This document shows, in pieces, positions 16,064 to 26,200 of a stretch of 64,000 bases of DNA (its first letter is position 1; each line of letters begins with the position of its first letter). The DNA comes from Balneolaceae bacterium (GTDB lineage: Bacteria; Bacteroidota; Rhodothermia; Balneolales; Balneolaceae), in assembly GCA_017640605.1 (NCBI GenBank), contig JAEPQH010000010.1, forward strand, positions 52,401 through 116,400, read 5' to 3'. The notes beneath the pieces were generated by a model that was not told the origin of the DNA, did no database searches, and was given only the letters and a program-made list of their open reading frames with translations. The translations under genes were made by a program, and so were the position numbers.

Positions 16064-17053
16064 ATGAAGTTAATAGGGAAAATCTTTGCTGTAATCGTGA
16101 CTGTATTGATATTAATGATAGTAGGAGTTATAGCCTATGTAAATACCGCGCTACCGGCGGTTGAAAATGCGCCGGAGCTAAGTGTTGAGCTCTCACCAGA
16201 GCGTATTGAACGTGGAAAGTATTTAGCAAACTATGTATACTTATGTACCGATTGCCACTCCGATCGTAATTATGCGCAATTTGCACATGTTTTGGACGAA
16301 AATAACTTGGGAAAAGGCGGAAATTTATTTGGCTTAGAACATGGGTTTCCCGGCGATTTTTATGCAAAAAATTTGACTCCATATAACCTTGGAGATTGGA
16401 CGGATGGGGAAATTTACCGGGCTATCACATCCGGGGTGGATAACGAAGGTGAACCGATGTTTCCGATTATGCCTTATCCAAATTATGCTCAGGTAGATCC
16501 TGAAGATATTTACGACATTATCGCTTATTTGCGAACCTTGGAACCGGTAGCTCATGACGTTCCTGAAAGCTCGGCTCCATTCCCAATGAGTATGATCATG
16601 CGAACTATGCCAACCAATCCTCAAATGAATTCTAAACCAGACCTATCAGATAATATTGCCTATGGGAAGTATTTGGTTACTGCCGCAAGCTGTGCTGATT
16701 GCCATACTCCCATTGATGAACGTGGTGGAAGGCTTCCGGGGATGGATTTTGCAGGTGGAATGGATTTTCATGTACCGGGTGGATTGGTAAAATCAGCCAA
16801 TATTACCCCCGATCCGAAAACGGGAATTGGAACATGGAGTGAAGAAGCTTTTGTTGCTGCTTTTAAACGATTCGAGGATCCAAATCATGAAGTAAATAAC
16901 CGTCAACTCACTCCCGGCGAATATAATACTTCTATGCCGTGGCGCTTATATAGTAAGATGAATGAGGAAGATTTAAGTGCCATTTATGCCTACCTTCAAA
17001 CTTTAACGCCGGTATCAAATACCATGGAGCGTTTTGTTGCTGTAAATGAATAA
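16064..17053 (+). CDS. Membrane-anchored diheme cytochrome c
   Basis: This protein of about 329 aa has an N-terminal hydrophobic anchor (FAVIVTVLILMIVGVIAYV) and two class I cytochrome c domains facing the periplasm. The heme-binding motifs are CTDCH (C61, H65 from this start) and CADCH (C210, H214), each followed later by a likely methionine ligand (EPMFPIMPYPNY; NTSMPWRLY). The arrangement resembles cytochrome subunits of membrane alcohol or sugar dehydrogenases. I use the ATG at 16064; a TTG lies three codons earlier. It precedes a lactonase gene by 14 bases, so a sugar-oxidising pathway is plausible but the dehydrogenase itself is not here. Confidence 0.88.
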   Translation: MKLIGKIFAVIVTVLILMIVGVIAYVNTALPAVENAPELSVELSPERIERGKYLANYVYLCTDCHSDRNYAQFAHVLDENNLGKGGNLFGLEHGFPGDFYAKNLTPYNLGDWTDGEIYRAITSGVDNEGEPMFPIMPYPNYAQVDPEDIYDIIAYLRTLEPVAHDVPESSAPFPMSMIMRTMPTNPQMNSKPDLSDNIAYGKYLVTAASCADCHTPIDERGGRLPGMDFAGGMDFHVPGGLVKSANITPDPKTGIGTWSEEAFVAAFKRFEDPNHEVNNRQLTPGEYNTSMPWRLYSKMNEEDLSAIYAYLQTLTPVSNTMERFVAVNE

Positions 17054-17067
17054 CACACTCATACCGA

Positions 17068-18237
17068 ATGTACCACCAACTAGTTCTCTTAACTTTAGTA
17101 ATTCTGATTACACAATGTGGGAATAAGCTTTCAACTCAAGATCAAAAAATCGAAACAATTAAACAGCCGCAGAAAGTATTTATAGGCACTTATACTCAAG
17201 ACGAGGGCTGGGTAAATGGAAAAGGTGATGGAATTTATGCAGGGGAGCTAGCCAAAGATGGATTAGCCATAAATGACGTTCAATTAGCTGCTGAACTTAT
17301 AAATCCATCCTTTTTAACAATCTCACCTGACCAGAAAAATCTATATGCGGTGAGTGAAATTGGTAGCGGTGAACCAGGTTCAGGACTTGTAGTTGCTTAC
17401 TCCATTTCGGAAGATGCCACACTAACCGAAGTTGGTCGATATCCCACAAATGCTTATTCGCCCTGTTATGTAAGTGTTGATGCTACCGGTAAATTTGTTT
17501 TTGTTGCCAATTATCAGGGTGGCGTTGGGATGGTATATCGACGTTTAGAGGACGGTAACCTGGAATTTGTTCAAGAGTTGAGTCATGAAGGATCTGGACC
17601 TCATCCAAACCAAGGTTCTTCGCATCCGCACATGACGAAAATCAGTTCTGACAATAATTTTCTCTTTATTCCTGATTTGGGTTCTGATAAAATCTGGAGT
17701 TATCGAATTAATCACGATGATGGAACAGTATCAAAAACTGCCCAAGTATTTGCTCAATCTGATCCGGGAGCAGGACCTCGCCACATGGATTTTCATCCCA
17801 CCAAAAACCTCGTTTATGTGATGAACGAATTAAACAGTACCGTTTCGGTGATGGAATACAATCCAACAACAGGTGCACTCACACAAATTCAAACCATCTC
17901 TACCCTACCTGATTCATTTACCGATTGGAATTCCACCGCAGATATTCATGTGCATCCAAATGGAAAGTATGTGTATGCATCCAATCGGGGACATAATTCC
18001 ATTGCTGTTTTTTCTGTTGATGAAGAAACCGGCAAACTCACTGCTCTGCAGCGGATTAGTTCAGAAGGTGAGATACCTAGAAATATTGCATTGCATCCAA
18101 GTGGAGATCAGCTGTATGTGGCCAACCAAAACTCAGATAACATCGCCATTTTTGAGATAGATTCTGAAACGGGTACTCTCACTTTCAGTGGTAATTCATC
18201 GGAAGTACCGACTCCGGTAAACATCACTTTTTATTGA
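17068..18237 (+). CDS. Lactonase family seven-bladed beta-propeller (6-phosphogluconolactonase-like)
   Basis: The 389-aa protein belongs to the lactonase (Pgl/YbhE-type) beta-propeller family, with repeated blade motifs such as NPSFLTISPDQKNLYAVSE, FVFVANYQGG, HPHMTKISSDNNFLFIPDLG, GPRHMDFHPT and GKYVYASNRGHNSIAVF. It begins with a short hydrophobic stretch ending in a cysteine (residue 17). This suggests export and possibly lipidation, although the residue before the cysteine is Gln, which is unusual. Exported members are thought to open sugar lactones; with the adjacent cytochrome this may serve periplasmic sugar oxidation (inference). Confidence 0.85.
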   Translation: MYHQLVLLTLVILITQCGNKLSTQDQKIETIKQPQKVFIGTYTQDEGWVNGKGDGIYAGELAKDGLAINDVQLAAELINPSFLTISPDQKNLYAVSEIGSGEPGSGLVVAYSISEDATLTEVGRYPTNAYSPCYVSVDATGKFVFVANYQGGVGMVYRRLEDGNLEFVQELSHEGSGPHPNQGSSHPHMTKISSDNNFLFIPDLGSDKIWSYRINHDDGTVSKTAQVFAQSDPGAGPRHMDFHPTKNLVYVMNELNSTVSVMEYNPTTGALTQIQTISTLPDSFTDWNSTADIHVHPNGKYVYASNRGHNSIAVFSVDEETGKLTALQRISSEGEIPRNIALHPSGDQLYVANQNSDNIAIFEIDSETGTLTFSGNSSEVPTPVNITFY

Positions 18238-18303
18238 TAGTGTCCCATCAAAACGAACCGTAAATTCTTTACAATTGTTAGGCTAGCAAACAGTTAAAAA
18301 GTA

Positions 18304-19140
18304 ATGAACGACGAATTTATTCATCAACTATTTGAATCTCATAAAGAATGTGTGCAGTGTCCATCTCGTGAGGAAGTACAGAACTTTTTCGAAGGACTTT
18401 TGGGCACTCTTTTTCCGAATTATTCCAAGGTAGACCATGAAAACTTGGAAGCCTTCAATCTTCATCTTCTAAATCTGAAAGAAGAATTATACGAATTGCT
18501 GTATACCCAAAGTAAAACCACGGGTTTTGATGCATGGGAGATTACTCGATCGTTTTTTGATGCCATACCGCAAATTTACGCTGACCTTCTTCAGGATGTA
18601 ACAGCGATGTATACAGGCGATCCTGCGGCGGTTAGCGAAGATGAAGTGATTCGCTCTTATCCGGGGTTTTATGCAATTGCAGCGTATCGGTTGGCTCATC
18701 AATTGGCGAAAAGTGGTGTACAGGTCATCCCTCGGATGATTACCGAGCTAGCACACAATATTACCGGAATTGATATCCACCCAAATGCCAAAATTGGCTC
18801 TCATTTTTGTATCGACCATGGAACCGGAATTGTTATTGGCGAAACAACTATAATCGGTAATCATGTCAAAATATACCAAGGAGTTACGCTTGGCGCTTTG
18901 AGTGTAAAAAAGGAAGACGCTAAAACTAAACGTCACCCAACCATCGAGGATCATGTGGTCATTTATTCCAATGCAACCATTTTAGGTGGAGAAACGGCAA
19001 TTGGCCAAAACAGCACGGTTGGTGGCAATGTTTGGATTACCAAAAGCATTCCTCCAAACTCAACGGTTCATTATTCAACTCGAGTTAGTGCCGAAGGTGA
19101 AAATGCTTTTGAAACAAATATCATCAAAACACAATCATGA
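18304..19140 (+). CDS. cysE: Serine O-acetyltransferase
   Basis: This 278-aa enzyme makes O-acetylserine from serine and acetyl-CoA, the first step of cysteine synthesis in the cytoplasm. The C-terminal part is a left-handed beta-helix of hexapeptide repeats (NAKIGSHFCIDHGTGIVIGETTIIG, then VKIYQGVTLGALS), with the catalytic histidine in the DHGTG motif. The N-terminal 130 residues are helical, as in the EpsC-type longer form. The next gene, cysM, starts within its stop codon (ATGA overlap), so the two enzymes of the pathway are translationally coupled. Confidence 0.94.
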   Translation: MNDEFIHQLFESHKECVQCPSREEVQNFFEGLLGTLFPNYSKVDHENLEAFNLHLLNLKEELYELLYTQSKTTGFDAWEITRSFFDAIPQIYADLLQDVTAMYTGDPAAVSEDEVIRSYPGFYAIAAYRLAHQLAKSGVQVIPRMITELAHNITGIDIHPNAKIGSHFCIDHGTGIVIGETTIIGNHVKIYQGVTLGALSVKKEDAKTKRHPTIEDHVVIYSNATILGGETAIGQNSTVGGNVWITKSIPPNSTVHYSTRVSAEGENAFETNIIKTQS

Positions 19141-20015
19141 AATTACAGGATCTCATTGGAAATACTCCACTAGTTGAAATCGAGCATATTAATCCTAATA
19201 AATCGGTAAAAATTTATGGGAAATTAGAAGGGCAGAATCCCGGTGGCTCGGTAAAAGATCGCGCAGCCTTCAACATGATACAAAGTGCTCTGGATCGAAA
19301 GGAAATTAATATGGGTGATCGATTGGTAGAAGCAACCTCAGGAAATACCGGAATCGCTTTAGCAATGGTTGCGAGAAAGTTAGGAATTAGTTTGACGCTG
19401 ATTATGCCTGATGGAGCCACACCGGAGCGCTTCAAAACAATGAAAGCCTATGGAGCCGAGGTAATTCTAACACCGGCCGAACAAACCATTGAATATTCTC
19501 GACAGCTAGCAGAAGAAATGGCAGCCACAGGTGATTATCATATTCTGAATCAATTCGCCAATCCGGATAATTATAAAATGCATTACAAAACCACTGGTCC
19601 TGAAATCTGGCGAGATACTGAAGGGAAAATCACACATTTTGTTTCGGCGATGGGCACAACGGGTACGATAATGGGAGTTTCTCGTTATCTAAAAGAACAA
19701 AATCCTGCTGTTCAGATAGTTGGAACCCAACCAACCGATGGTTCTCGTATTCCCGGAATTCGCAGGTGGTCGCCCGAGTTTTTGCCAAAAATCTACGAGC
19801 CAAAGCGGGTAGATCGAATTATTGATGTAAGTGCTGATGAAGCCACACAGATGACACGCAGATTAGCTTCGGAAGAAGGAATTCTGGCCGGAATGAGCTC
19901 AGGAGGTGCCATGACAGCAGCTCTGCATGTAGCCTCCGAAATTGATGAAGGTGTGATTGTAAGCATTGTTTGCGATCGTGGTGATCGATACCTCAGTTCT
20001 GATTTGTTTGGATAG
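19137..20015 (+). CDS. cysM: O-acetylserine sulfhydrylase (cysteine synthase)
   Basis: The 292-aa protein is a PLP-dependent cysteine synthase that converts O-acetylserine and sulfide (or thiosulfate in CysM types) to cysteine. The PLP lysine is K40 in PGGSVKDRAA; the substrate loop is EATSGNTGIALAM and the phosphate-binding loop AMGTTGTIMG. The length and the SPEFLPKIYEP-like C-terminal region fit CysM better than CysK; the exact sulfur donor is uncertain. It overlaps cysE by 4 bases. The stop codon is followed immediately by an octamer-word array. Confidence 0.92.
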   Translation: MKLQDLIGNTPLVEIEHINPNKSVKIYGKLEGQNPGGSVKDRAAFNMIQSALDRKEINMGDRLVEATSGNTGIALAMVARKLGISLTLIMPDGATPERFKTMKAYGAEVILTPAEQTIEYSRQLAEEMAATGDYHILNQFANPDNYKMHYKTTGPEIWRDTEGKITHFVSAMGTTGTIMGVSRYLKEQNPAVQIVGTQPTDGSRIPGIRRWSPEFLPKIYEPKRVDRIIDVSADEATQMTRRLASEEGILAGMSSGGAMTAALHVASEIDEGVIVSIVCDRGDRYLSSDLFG

Positions 20016-20112
20016 TGTGTTGGGGTGTTCGAGTGATAAGGTGTTGATGTGTTGAAATAATTAAGCAATTATTCACAACAACACACCAACACCTGAATAC
20101 ACCAAAATCACA
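20016..20112. repeat. Inverted octamer-word array after cysM
   Basis: Directly after the cysM stop codon comes a left arm with words GTGTTGGG, GTGTTCGA, GTGATAAG, GTGTTGAT, GTGTTGAA. The centre is AT-rich (AATAATTAAGCAATTATT), and the right arm holds complementary words (CAACACACC, AACACCTG, AATACACC). It is the second copy of the word family seen at 14.4 kb but differs in word order and number, so it is not a simple duplication. It could form a long imperfect hairpin in the cysM transcript. Confidence 0.8.
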
Positions 20113-20186
20113 CTACGAACAAAGTCAGAATACTTTTAAATTAGTCAGATAAAATTAATTAGATCACCAACATCATTTTTTGAACC

Positions 20187-20909
20187 ATGGGTAGGATTTT
20201 TGAAGTAAGGAAGGCAGCGAAATTTGCTCGCTGGAATCGTATTGCCAAACAGTTTTCGCGAATCGGTAAAGAAATTGAGATCGCTGTTAAAGCAGGCGGA
20301 CCTGATCCTGATACGAATCCATCATTACGAAGAGCCATCCAAAACGGTAAAGGCGTAAATATGCCTAAGGATCTCATCGATCGTGCTATAAAGCGCGCAA
20401 TGGGAAAAGATTCTACCAATTGGGATGAAGTTTTACTTGAAGGCTATGCACCACATGGAGTAGCTGTTCTGGTTGAATGCGCTACCGATAATAACACTCG
20501 TACTGTAGGTAATGTGCGCCCAATCTTTAACAAAAATGGCGGCAATTTGGGTAACGCAGGCAGTGTAGCTTTTCAGTTCACACAAGTAGGCTCGTTCAAA
20601 ATTAAACCGGGCGATTTTGATGAAGAAGAACTCGAACTAGAACTCATTGATTACGGCCTCACAGAAATGGGTGAAAGTGAAGACGATGAAGGAAACCGCA
20701 TTTTGGTAATTCGCTGTGAGTTTACCGAATTCGGAAACCTGCAACACGCTCTTGAAGAAAGAGATATCGAGCCAATCAGTGCTGAGACCGACTGGATTCC
20801 TAATTCAACCGTTTCCTTAGATGAAGAAAAAGCCGAAGAAGTTTTGGCAATCATCGACAAGTTAGAGCAAGACGAAGACGTTCAACGGGTTTTTCATAAT
20901 TTGGTGTGA
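20187..20909 (+). CDS. YebC/PmpR family protein
   Basis: The 240-aa protein is a full-length YebC family member: [33 protein letters not shown] at the start (a variant of the AGHSKWxxIxxRK motif), [22 protein letters not shown], and the later [13 protein letters not shown] and [11 protein letters not shown]. YebC proteins are cytoplasmic, were described as transcriptional regulators, and more recently have been linked to relieving ribosome stalling at proline-rich stretches; the specific role here is not shown. It ends 20 bases from the convergent outer-membrane-like gene, with no clear terminator between them. Confidence 0.93.
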   Translation: MGRIFEVRKAAKFARWNRIAKQFSRIGKEIEIAVKAGGPDPDTNPSLRRAIQNGKGVNMPKDLIDRAIKRAMGKDSTNWDEVLLEGYAPHGVAVLVECATDNNTRTVGNVRPIFNKNGGNLGNAGSVAFQFTQVGSFKIKPGDFDEEELELELIDYGLTEMGESEDDEGNRILVIRCEFTEFGNLQHALEERDIEPISAETDWIPNSTVSLDEEKAEEVLAIIDKLEQDEDVQRVFHNLV

Positions 20910-20928
20910 TTCAAGCCTAAGTAACTCT

Positions 20929-21567
20929 TTAACGACCCACGATCAAACTTACGTTAAATCCGTTGTAGGAAATTGCATTTCGTATATAACCCATTCGAAA
21001 TCCAATTGGTGAATATCCTAAAGATAGCTTCATAAGATTTAAATTAATTTCAGCTTCAAGGCTTGCTTGCACATTAAACTCGAATCTGTTTCTGCGGATT
21101 TCCCTTCCATCATTTAACCCATCTTCATAACGGTACTTTCCATTCATGGTTGCCATTCCCAATCCTCCACTACCGTTAAAAAAAAGTTGAGAACCATTCT
21201 TTGTACGAATAAACGTATGAATACTGTTCTCTATTCCAATTCCAAAAGAGTAGCCATCTTCTAAAATGAAATCGCCAATAAATGAAGTATCATCAAAAGT
21301 TCTTGGGTCGTAAGCGCGGTTGCGAAATTCAGCGTAGTAAAATGTGAAATAATCAGTAAATCGGTTTTCAACACCTAATGCTATACCCGTTGTAAGTAAA
21401 GAGACATTTGCTGTGCCATAGCTATCTTTAAATTGGTTTGGTTCATCAAAGTTCTCATATACAATCTGAGCTCTTTCAAAACCGCTAAATGAAGATAGCT
21501 TAACATTTTGCGCATGTACTGCTGTTGTTAATAAAACTAGCAAACTGAAAGTGAGTACCCTAATCAT
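20929..21567 (-). CDS. Probable outer-membrane beta-barrel protein
   Basis: The 212-aa protein starts with a signal peptide (RVLTFSLLVLLTTAVHAQ, cleavage after AQ likely) followed by alternating amphipathic strands rich in aromatic residues (DYFTFYYAEFRN, GYSFGIGIENSI, LKLSLGYSPIGFRMGY). It ends near a Phe/Val-rich last strand, FNVSLIVGR. This pattern fits a small eight-strand outer-membrane barrel (OmpW/OmpX/porin-family size). I do not recognise a named family and assign no function. Confidence 0.65.
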   Translation of the reverse strand: MIRVLTFSLLVLLTTAVHAQNVKLSSFSGFERAQIVYENFDEPNQFKDSYGTANVSLLTTGIALGVENRFTDYFTFYYAEFRNRAYDPRTFDDTSFIGDFILEDGYSFGIGIENSIHTFIRTKNGSQLFFNGSGGLGMATMNGKYRYEDGLNDGREIRRNRFEFNVQASLEAEINLNLMKLSLGYSPIGFRMGYIRNAISYNGFNVSLIVGR

Positions 21568-21628
21568 AATCTTATCTTTAGTTTCGGCAATAACTATCTG
21601 AAATAAATAAAATTATTCGCGTAAAAAA

Positions 21629-21650
21629 AATCAGGGTAAAATCAGGGTAA
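21629..21650. repeat. Short direct repeat AATCAGGGTAA x2
   Basis: Two adjacent copies of an 11-base word, AATCAGGGTAA, lie in the short gap between the outer-membrane-like gene and the DUF420 gene. With no neighbouring repeat structure, this may be a simple slippage duplication or a binding site with two half-sites. Confidence 0.5.
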
Positions 21651-21653
21651 TCC

Positions 21654-22223
21654 TTAGCCAAATACTTTTAGAAAGATAAAAACCAATACCCCAGTCACCG
21701 ATACATACAACCAAATCGGAAATGTCCAGCGTGCGATTTTGCGGTGACGTACAAACTGCCCGGATAGTGAAAAGTAAAAGGTAGTAAGTACTAAGGGAAC
21801 TACGAACACCGAAAGTACAATATGAGAAATCAGTATAAAGAAATAGACATAACGGATAATGCCTTCACTCATAAACTTGGTATCTCCCACGAAAGTGTGG
21901 TACACAATGTAGCTAACTAAAAAAAGCGCCGAGGTAATGAAAGCACTAATCATGTAATTCATGTGCTTGTCGAACTGCTTTTTTCGAATCTCATTAAAAC
22001 CCAGTAAAAGAAATATGGTACTCAATGAATTAAAGGTGGCATTCAACGCTGATAGATTTTTTATCCATGGCAGTTCGGTAACAGCCGGTGGTTTGAAGTA
22101 GATTAACCAAAACAACATTAGAACAGCTACAATGCTAATTCCAATGATGGTATAAATTGCTTTTTTTGAGTCTATGCCCTGCAGTGCGCGCGCAGAATCA
22201 GGTAGTTTAATATCGTTTGCCAT
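21654..22223 (-). CDS. DUF420 membrane protein (cytochrome oxidase-linked)
   Basis: This protein of about 189 aa has five hydrophobic helices and matches the DUF420 family (CtaM/YozB-like), which occurs next to heme-copper oxidase genes; the Bacillus/Staphylococcus relatives help mature heme-A-containing oxidases. Visible family parts are LPWIKNLSALNATFNSLSTIFLLLGF, the central HMNYMISAFITSALFLVSYIVYH with a conserved histidine, and the C-terminal HRKIARWTFPIWLYVSVTGV. The ATG at 22223 (MANDIKLPDS) is preferred to a TTG 23 codons earlier. It is divergent from the act/cox operon, which supports a role in oxidase assembly. Confidence 0.82.
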   Translation of the reverse strand: MANDIKLPDSARALQGIDSKKAIYTIIGISIVAVLMLFWLIYFKPPAVTELPWIKNLSALNATFNSLSTIFLLLGFNEIRKKQFDKHMNYMISAFITSALFLVSYIVYHTFVGDTKFMSEGIIRYVYFFILISHIVLSVFVVPLVLTTFYFSLSGQFVRHRKIARWTFPIWLYVSVTGVLVFIFLKVFG

Positions 22224-22459
22224 AAAAAAATTAGCGGTTTTACTCTTGAGTACGCCTTCTTGATTGCTTCCCTTAAAGTTAATGAATCTCAAAACTAATA
22301 GGGGGCGTTCCAGACCTTTCCAAGTTTTTTTAACAATTGTTCTTATCTTGCCGATAAGGCAGGAAGCCAGTGAATGAGGGTATTTTCAGATATTTATTTA
22401 GAACTAATTTAAATAAGAGTTCTATTCATCATTAAATACTATTCGTTCCAAATTTTCGA

Positions 22460-22467
22460 TAGATTTG
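22460..22467 (+). promoter_or_regulatory. Possible -7 element of the act operon promoter
   Basis: TAGATTTG fits the TAnnTTTG consensus of the Bacteroidota primary sigma factor at the -7 position, 60 bases before actA. I see no good TTTG-type -33 box at the usual distance, so this is a weak assignment. The region is shared with the divergent DUF420 gene. Confidence 0.3.
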
Positions 22468-22469
22468 GC

Positions 22470-22489
22470 ACGCCTCAATTTTGAGGTGT
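22470..22489. promoter_or_regulatory. Palindrome in the act operon leader
   Basis: ACGCCTCAA-TT-TTGAGGTGT forms a nine-pair inverted repeat (one G-T pair) just after the possible -7 box and 37 bases before the actA start codon. It could be an operator for a redox or respiratory regulator or a hairpin in the 5' leader. It is not a terminator, as no T-run follows. Confidence 0.5.
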
Positions 22490-22526
22490 TACGCCGTGAT
22501 AACTCAACAAAAATCAGCTAAAAAAT

Positions 22527-23171
22527 ATGGCGCAGATTTTCCCGAAGTGGACAAATCAGGTTCCCCGACTTTTATTAGTAGGACTAATAGTAACTGTAAA
22601 CGTAATCATTCTGGGTGTTTGGTACTTCTTCTCACCTGAGTATACCGATGTAGGTTACGCACCTGAACAACCCGTTCCATATTCTCATCAAATACACGTG
22701 GATAAACTTGGCCTTGACTGCCAATATTGCCATACCTCAGTTTGGGATTCGAAACAAGCAAATGTTCCGCCTACTCAAACTTGTATGAACTGCCACAATC
22801 AAATTAAAACTGACAGCGAAAAGCTAGCTCCCATCCGTGAAAGCTGGGAAACCGGAAAAGCTGTTGAGTGGGTTCGTGTTCATAATTTAGGTGATTATGC
22901 CTATTTCAATCACGCTGCACACGTAAACGTAGGTGTAGGTTGTGAGAGTTGCCACGGTCGAATCGATAAAATGGAAGTGGTTTACCAAGCAGAGCCATTA
23001 AGTATGAGCTGGTGCTTGGATTGCCACAGAGAACCGGAAAAATACCTACGTCCGGTTGAGGAAGTAACAACCATGGGGTATGAAGTGGAAGACCAGCTTA
23101 CTATTGGAGCAGAACTGGTTCGTAAAAATAACGTTAGCCCTCCCCAATATTGTCAGGGCTGCCACTACTAA
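22527..23171 (+). CDS. actA: ACIII subunit ActA, pentaheme cytochrome c
   Basis: ActA is the multiheme electron-transfer subunit of alternative complex III, which oxidises quinol and passes electrons towards the oxidase. This 214-aa protein has one N-terminal membrane helix (LLLVGLIVTVNVIILGVWYF) and five CxxCH heme motifs: CQYCH (65-69), CMNCH (86-90), CESCH (139-143), CLDCH (163-167) and CQGCH (209-213). The five-heme pattern is diagnostic for ActA. It is the first gene of the long respiratory operon, with actB starting 30 bases later. Confidence 0.95.
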   Translation: MAQIFPKWTNQVPRLLLVGLIVTVNVIILGVWYFFSPEYTDVGYAPEQPVPYSHQIHVDKLGLDCQYCHTSVWDSKQANVPPTQTCMNCHNQIKTDSEKLAPIRESWETGKAVEWVRVHNLGDYAYFNHAAHVNVGVGCESCHGRIDKMEVVYQAEPLSMSWCLDCHREPEKYLRPVEEVTTMGYEVEDQLTIGAELVRKNNVSPPQYCQGCHY

Positions 23172-23201
23172 ACCAAAGATTGTTGAATTTATAATCATCT
23201 G

Positions 23202-26200
23202 ATGAGCGAATTAACACAGAAAACTTACTGGAAAAGCTTAAACGAGTTAGCTCAGAATAAAGAGTATGAGAAGTTTGTTGAGCGTGAATTTCCTGAAAAT
23301 GCCACCGAGCTAAAAGACGGCGTTTCTCGAAAAGGATTCTTGAGAATTATGGGTGCATCGATTGCACTAGCTGGTTTTGCAGCTTGCCGTCGCCCTGTTC
23401 AAAAAATACTTCCTTACTCTAAACAACCCGAAGATATTGTACCCGGCATTCCGCTATTTTATGCGTCGGCTATGCCATTTCAAGGAAGCTTGACCGGACT
23501 TGTTGTCGAAAATCATGCCGGTAGACCTACTAAAGTAGAAGGTAACGACCTACACCCTGCTTCCGGTGGTAATACAAATGCTTTCCATCAGGCATCTATT
23601 CTTGAGATGTACGATCCTGATCGATCAAGAACGCCAATGAGAAATGGTGCTAAATCAAGCACTGATGATTTTTACTCGTTTGTTTCAGAATACTTTGCAG
23701 ACACTAATAAGCGTGTTGCTTTCATTTCGGAAGCAAATTCTTCTCCTACTTATAATGGATTAAAGGAAGAAGCACTTAACAAATTTGATAACGCTGAATG
23801 GGTTACTTATGAACCATTTGGTGAAGACAATGCGATAGAAGGAAATAATATCGCATTTGGTCAGCGAGTTCGTACTCATTACAATTTTACTAATGCTGAT
23901 ATCATTGTTTCATTAGACGATGACTTTTTAGCACCTACTCATCCAAATAATGTTGAGTATGCTAAGCAAGTAACTTCCAGAAGAAAAGTTACCAGCCAGC
24001 AGGATTCAATGAGCCGAATCTACTCTGTAGAAAATGGTTTTACAGTTACCGGTTCTTATGCAGACCATCGCTTGAGAATTAAAGCAAGTGAAATGGCTGA
24101 TTTTGCAAATGCCATCGCAAATGCACTTTCAGGCAGAGTAAGTGGACTAAGCAACTTTTCATCGGTAAGTAATAAATTTACAGGTACAGAATTTGTAACT
24201 GTTTTAGCTGATGACTTGGCCAATAATGCTGGTCGCTCAGCAGTATCTTTGGGCTTTGATTTTGCTCCTGAAGTACACGCAGTTGTTGCAGCTATTAATA
24301 GCGCATTAAATAACTACGGATCAACCGTTAATTTACTGCAAGTTCCTCATGTCGACGATCAGAATAACAAAACAGCTTTCGCTGAATTAGTGAATTCTAT
24401 CCGGGGCGGAAATTTTGATGCAGTTGTAATTATTGGAGCTAATCCGGCACTTACTGCCCCTAGCGATCTAAATTTTGTTGAAGCTCTTTCAGGTGCTGAA
24501 GAAGTAATTCAGATTTCCACTTATAATGATGAGACTGCAAAAGCCACCAGTTGGCATGTGCCACGCGCGCACTATCTCGAAGCTTGGGGTGATGGTTATT
24601 CTTTCGGCGGAGCAAGAGCAGTTATTCAGCCACAAATTCAACCTTTGCACGATTCTTTATCAGAAATTGAATTCCTAGGTGCAATTACTCAGGCTGAAAA
24701 AGTAGCCGGCTACGACCTTGTTCGTTCCACTTTTAATGGCTACTACCGATCGGGTTTTGAAAACCGCTGGTTAGATATTCTGCACGATGGAATAGACGTA
24801 ACTAATGGCTTTTCTGTAGCTAACCGCTCAATTCGATCAGTATCTCCGGCTCCTTCTACTTCGATTAATGATATTGAAGTGGTGATTAAAGCTGATAATT
24901 CAGTGTATGATGGTCGTTTTTCTAATCTTGGATGGTTACAGGAACTACCAGACCCAATCACGAAAATCACTTGGGACAACGTTGCTTTAATCAGCCCAAA
25001 TACGGCAGAAAAGTTAGGAATCAGTACCGACGATTATCTTGGAAAAGCTGATCAACCTATTCTAAACATCGCTGTTAATGGTACTCCAATTAAAATCGCA
25101 GCTTGGGTTCAACCGGGTCATGCGGATGACTCAATCACCGTTCATACAGGTTATGGTAGAGAAGGAATTGGACGTGTAGCGGATGTAAGTTCAGAAAGCT
25201 CGCAATGGCTAGATCCATCTACAACTTCCGGTGGGGTTAATGTTTACCCAATTCGAACTACATCTTCCATGTTGTTTGCTCAAGCCGGTGTAAGTGTAAC
25301 TAATGAAACGTATCCGATTGCTTGTGTGCAAGATCACCACAGCCTTGAAGGCCGTGACATGTATCGGCAGGCAACCTTAGCTGAGTACAAAGAAACTGCA
25401 GACTACGCTTCATTCAAGAAAGTGCATAAATACGCAGTTCCCGGCATGAAGGAAGCTGCTGAACTTGGCGAAGATCAGCCAATTTCATTGTTTAACGAGC
25501 AAACTGCAGTTGAAGGCGAGCCTCAATGGGGAATGGCCATCGACTTAAATGCTTGTTTTGGTTGCGGCGTTTGTATCATTGCTTGCCAATCTGAAAACAA
25601 CATTCCTGTTATTGGTAAACGTGAAGTTGAACGTGGCCGTGAAATGCATTGGATTCGTACCGATCGTTATTACATGGGAGATAAAGAAAATCCACAGGCA
25701 GTACACCAGCCGGTACCTTGTATGCATTGCGAATTAGCGCCATGCGAGCAGGTTTGTCCGGTTGCAGCTACAACGCATAGCGATGACGGAATGAACCAAA
25801 TGACGTACAACCGATGTATTGGTACACGTTATTGTGCGAACAACTGTCCGTTTAAAGTTCGTCGCTTCAACTTCTTTAATTATCCAAAAGAATATTTAAC
25901 AACCGGTGAAGATCCGGATATTATTCAAATGGCAATGAACCCTGAAGTAACTGTACGTTTCAGAGGGGTTATGGAAAAATGTACCTACTGTGTGCAGCGG
26001 GTTAATCGTGAGAAAATCAGTGCTAAGATCGAAACCGGTTCACCAAAACCAGCCGACGGCACTGTTCAAACAGCTTGCCAGCAAGCTTGCCCGGCCGATG
26101 CCATTTATTTCGGTGATTTAACCGACGAAGGAAGTGAAGTATCTAAAATGAAAAGAAACGAGCGTAACTACTTAATGCTTGAAGAGCTGAATGTACGCCC

